Assembly (NCBI GenBank): GCA_023133185.1 | Contig: JAGLWX010000021.1 | Location: forward strand, 1-7,712 | DNA from: Fidelibacterota bacterium | Lineage (GTDB): Bacteria; Fidelibacterota; UBA2242 | Reading direction: 5' to 3' | Length of the DNA: 7,712 nt | Translations under genes and position numbers: made by a program | Notes under the pieces: model-generated | Databases searched by the model: none | Seen by the model: the letters and a program-made list of their open reading frames with translations, nothing else | Told to the model about the DNA's origin: nothing | Shown here: positions 7,096-7,712 of the stretch, piece by piece | How positions within the stretch are numbered: the stretch's first letter is position 1 | Layout: every line of letters starts with the position of its first letter

Positions 7096-7108
7096 TATTT
7101 GTCAGATA

Positions 7109-7146
7109 GTGAGGGCATGAAATATATGGTTTCATAAAAGCCTCAC
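7109..7146 (+). repeat. Bulged hairpin downstream of the insertion sequence
   Basis: GTGAGG+C (7109-7114 and 7116, with G7115 bulged) pairs with GCCTCAC (7140-7146), and ATGAAA (7117-7122) pairs with TTTCAT (7130-7135). The loop is 7 nt and AAAA (7136-7139) is bulged on the right side, giving 13 pairs in total. There is no T-run after it, so it does not look like an intrinsic terminator. Confidence 0.45.
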
Positions 7147-7212
7147 AAGTTTTATCTATACATGAAACAATACAGCACATGTAAGAAAGTTTTATGTATA
7201 AGTGAAACCATA
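7125..7212. repeat. Cluster of ATGAAACCATA-like 11-mers
   Basis: One copy is on the minus strand (ATGAAACCATA, 7135-7125). Two are on the plus strand (ATGAAACAATA 7162-7172, GTGAAACCATA 7202-7212), each with one difference. The two plus copies lie in an imperfect 22-bp direct repeat (7147-7168 and 7187-7208, 19 of 22 identical) with a 40-bp period. TATGGTTTCA (7125-7134) and TGAAACCATA (7203-7212) are a perfect 10-bp inverted repeat. This may be a set of protein-binding sites. Confidence 0.5.
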
Positions 7213-7229
7213 AATTACATAGTGTGATT

Positions 7230-7258
7230 TTCGGGTCGGAAAAATATATCGATATAAT
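7230..7258 (+). promoter_or_regulatory. Candidate promoter for the GxxExxY gene
   Basis: A perfect -10, TATAAT (7253-7258), overlaps the 12-bp palindrome TATATCGATATA. The -35 position 17 nt upstream (TTCGGG, 7230-7235) is poor. A transcript from here would have a leader of about 190 nt that includes the hairpin at 7377-7436. The palindrome could be an operator at the promoter. Confidence 0.3.
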
Positions 7259-7376
7259 CAGAGCAGTTCCGAAGAGGATTTAGTTTTTATCCGGATCCGG
7301 TAAATTTCCATTGTGTTTTTGCTTAATGTTAATTATTATCCTGAGAAGAATGAGTTAAGGATAAGGATTATAAGGA

Positions 7377-7436
7377 GCCACTAATTCACGAATTAAAGAT
7401 GAATAAAGGCAAAGAAAATATTCGTACATTCGTGGC
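7377..7436 (+). repeat. Imperfect 17-bp inverted repeat in the leader of the GxxExxY gene
   Basis: GCCACTAATTCACGAAT (7377-7393) and ATTCGTACATTCGTGGC (7420-7436) are complementary at 14 of 17 positions, with a 26-nt A-rich loop. The right arm ends 20 nt before the gene's ATG and 11 nt before its GGAG. Each arm is itself made of ATTCGTG/CACGAAT-type units. Such units remind me of dispersed intergenic repeats in other genomes, but I cannot verify that here. Confidence 0.6.
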
Positions 7437-7456
7437 AAAAGAAAAGCGGAGTAATA

Positions 7457-7712
7457 ATGAGTAAAATTATTTTTAAAGAAGAATCCTACAAAATCGTTGG
7501 CTTGTGTATGGAAGTTCATAATAATCTGGGAAAAGGATTTTTAGAAATTGTCTATAAAGACGCCCTTGAATATGAATTTAAAATGGCGAAAGTTCCATTT
7601 GAGAGAGAAAAGGAATATTTTGTCAATTACAAAGGTATGATTCTTCCGCATAAATTTTACGCTGATTTTGTTATTTTCGATAAAATCATCCTGGAAATAA
7701 AAGGAGTAAGTA
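7457..7712 (+). CDS. GxxExxY-family protein, PD-(D/E)XK nuclease-like, 3' end outside window
   Basis: Eighty-five residues are visible from the ATG at 7457, which has GGAG at 7448-7451 with a 5-nt spacer. The family-naming motif is GFLEIVY (G27, E30, Y33), preceded by the typical GLCMEVHNNLGKG. Further on, YADFVIFDKIILEIKG contains D70 and the E80-x-K82 pair, which match the D...ExK core of PD-(D/E)XK nuclease folds. Members are usually about 125-130 aa, so roughly two thirds is present. The protein is small and soluble, without signal peptide. Its biological role is not established; nuclease activity is inferred from the fold and has not, to my knowledge, been shown. It is preceded by a repeat-rich non-coding leader rather than by an operon partner, and lies downstream of an insertion sequence. 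Confidence 0.88.
   Translation, partial: MSKIIFKEESYKIVGLCMEVHNNLGKGFLEIVYKDALEYEFKMAKVPFEREKEYFVNYKGMILPHKFYADFVIFDKIILEIKGVS

Larger units (their letters stand above)
7096..7456. other. Non-coding region with hairpins and short repeats upstream of the GxxExxY gene
   Basis: No frame here has coding character. Before the insertion this stretch was continuous with 5611-5699, giving a spacer of about 450 bp between the divergent 118-aa and GxxExxY genes. It contains a bulged hairpin (7109-7146), three copies of an 11-mer like ATGAAACCATA, an imperfect 22-bp direct repeat 40 bp apart, the perfect palindromes TATATCGATATA (7245-7256) and CCGGATCCGG (7291-7300), a weak 7-bp stem TTATCCT/AGGATAA (7336-7364) and a long hairpin at 7377-7436. 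Its role is unknown. Confidence 0.6.

Noticed and set aside
5671..7108. TATCTGA/TCAGATA as the outer ends of the insertion sequence
   Set aside because: The spacing from these arms to the inner conserved blocks differs between the sides, and no duplication flanks them. The ends at 5700/7086 have gapless repeats and a perfect 9-bp duplication.
5641..7129. AATATAT at 5641 and 7121 as a target duplication
   Set aside because: It is a 7-base AT-only match that does not abut any inverted repeat; chance is enough.
7147..7208. CRISPR-like array
   Set aside because: There are only two imperfect copies with an 18-nt gap, no further units and no cas genes.
7399..7464. 21-residue leader-peptide frame (MNKGKENIRTFVAKEKRSNNE) overlapping the GxxExxY start
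   Set aside because: It has no Shine-Dalgarno and its codons lie in the hairpin arm and loop. The overlap with the next ATG is suggestive of coupling, but not enough for a gene call.

Overview
The window looks like chromosomal DNA from a diderm (Gram-negative) bacterium. The evidence is an LPS-export permease (LptG type), a probable outer-membrane beta-barrel protein and a lipoprotein. The moderate-to-low GC, the style of the barrel protein and the PD40-propeller lipoprotein suggest the FCB group or related candidate phyla (Marinimicrobia, Calditrichaeota, KSB1-like). This placement is inferred from protein style; no rRNA or other marker is present.

Layout. 1-1035 (+) is the 3' part of a barrel-protein gene, open at the left edge. 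1212-2453 (-) encodes a lipoprotein with a TolB/PD40-type propeller. 2555-3649 (-) is lptG. A divergent 186-bp spacer follows, then 3836-5257 (+), an NhaC-family Na+/H+ antiporter. Its stop codon overlaps that of a convergent 118-aa gene of unknown function at 5254-5610 (-), which has a clear promoter and a strong ribosome binding site. Genes up to this point are ordinary envelope and ion-homeostasis genes.

5700-7086 is a complete IS256-family insertion sequence of 1387 bp. Its ends can be fixed to the base: imperfect 25-bp terminal inverted repeats, flanked by a perfect 9-bp target duplication, TTGGGGAAA. Its transposase frame is broken by one extra C in a CCC run at 6566-6568. Correcting it gives a 407-aa protein with D178, D238 and E348 as the likely catalytic triad. 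A 10-bp inverted repeat covers the transposase Shine-Dalgarno. Removing the element restores a palindromic target.

7096-7456 has no convincing gene but holds several structures: a bulged hairpin, repeated copies of an ATGAAACCATA-like 11-mer, a candidate promoter, short palindromes and a 17-bp-arm hairpin. The hairpin lies just before a GxxExxY-family PD-(D/E)XK-like gene (7457 onward), cut by the right edge. I see no multi-gene defence or biosynthetic system. The least explained parts are the repeat-rich leader with its GxxExxY gene, and the orphan 118-aa gene.
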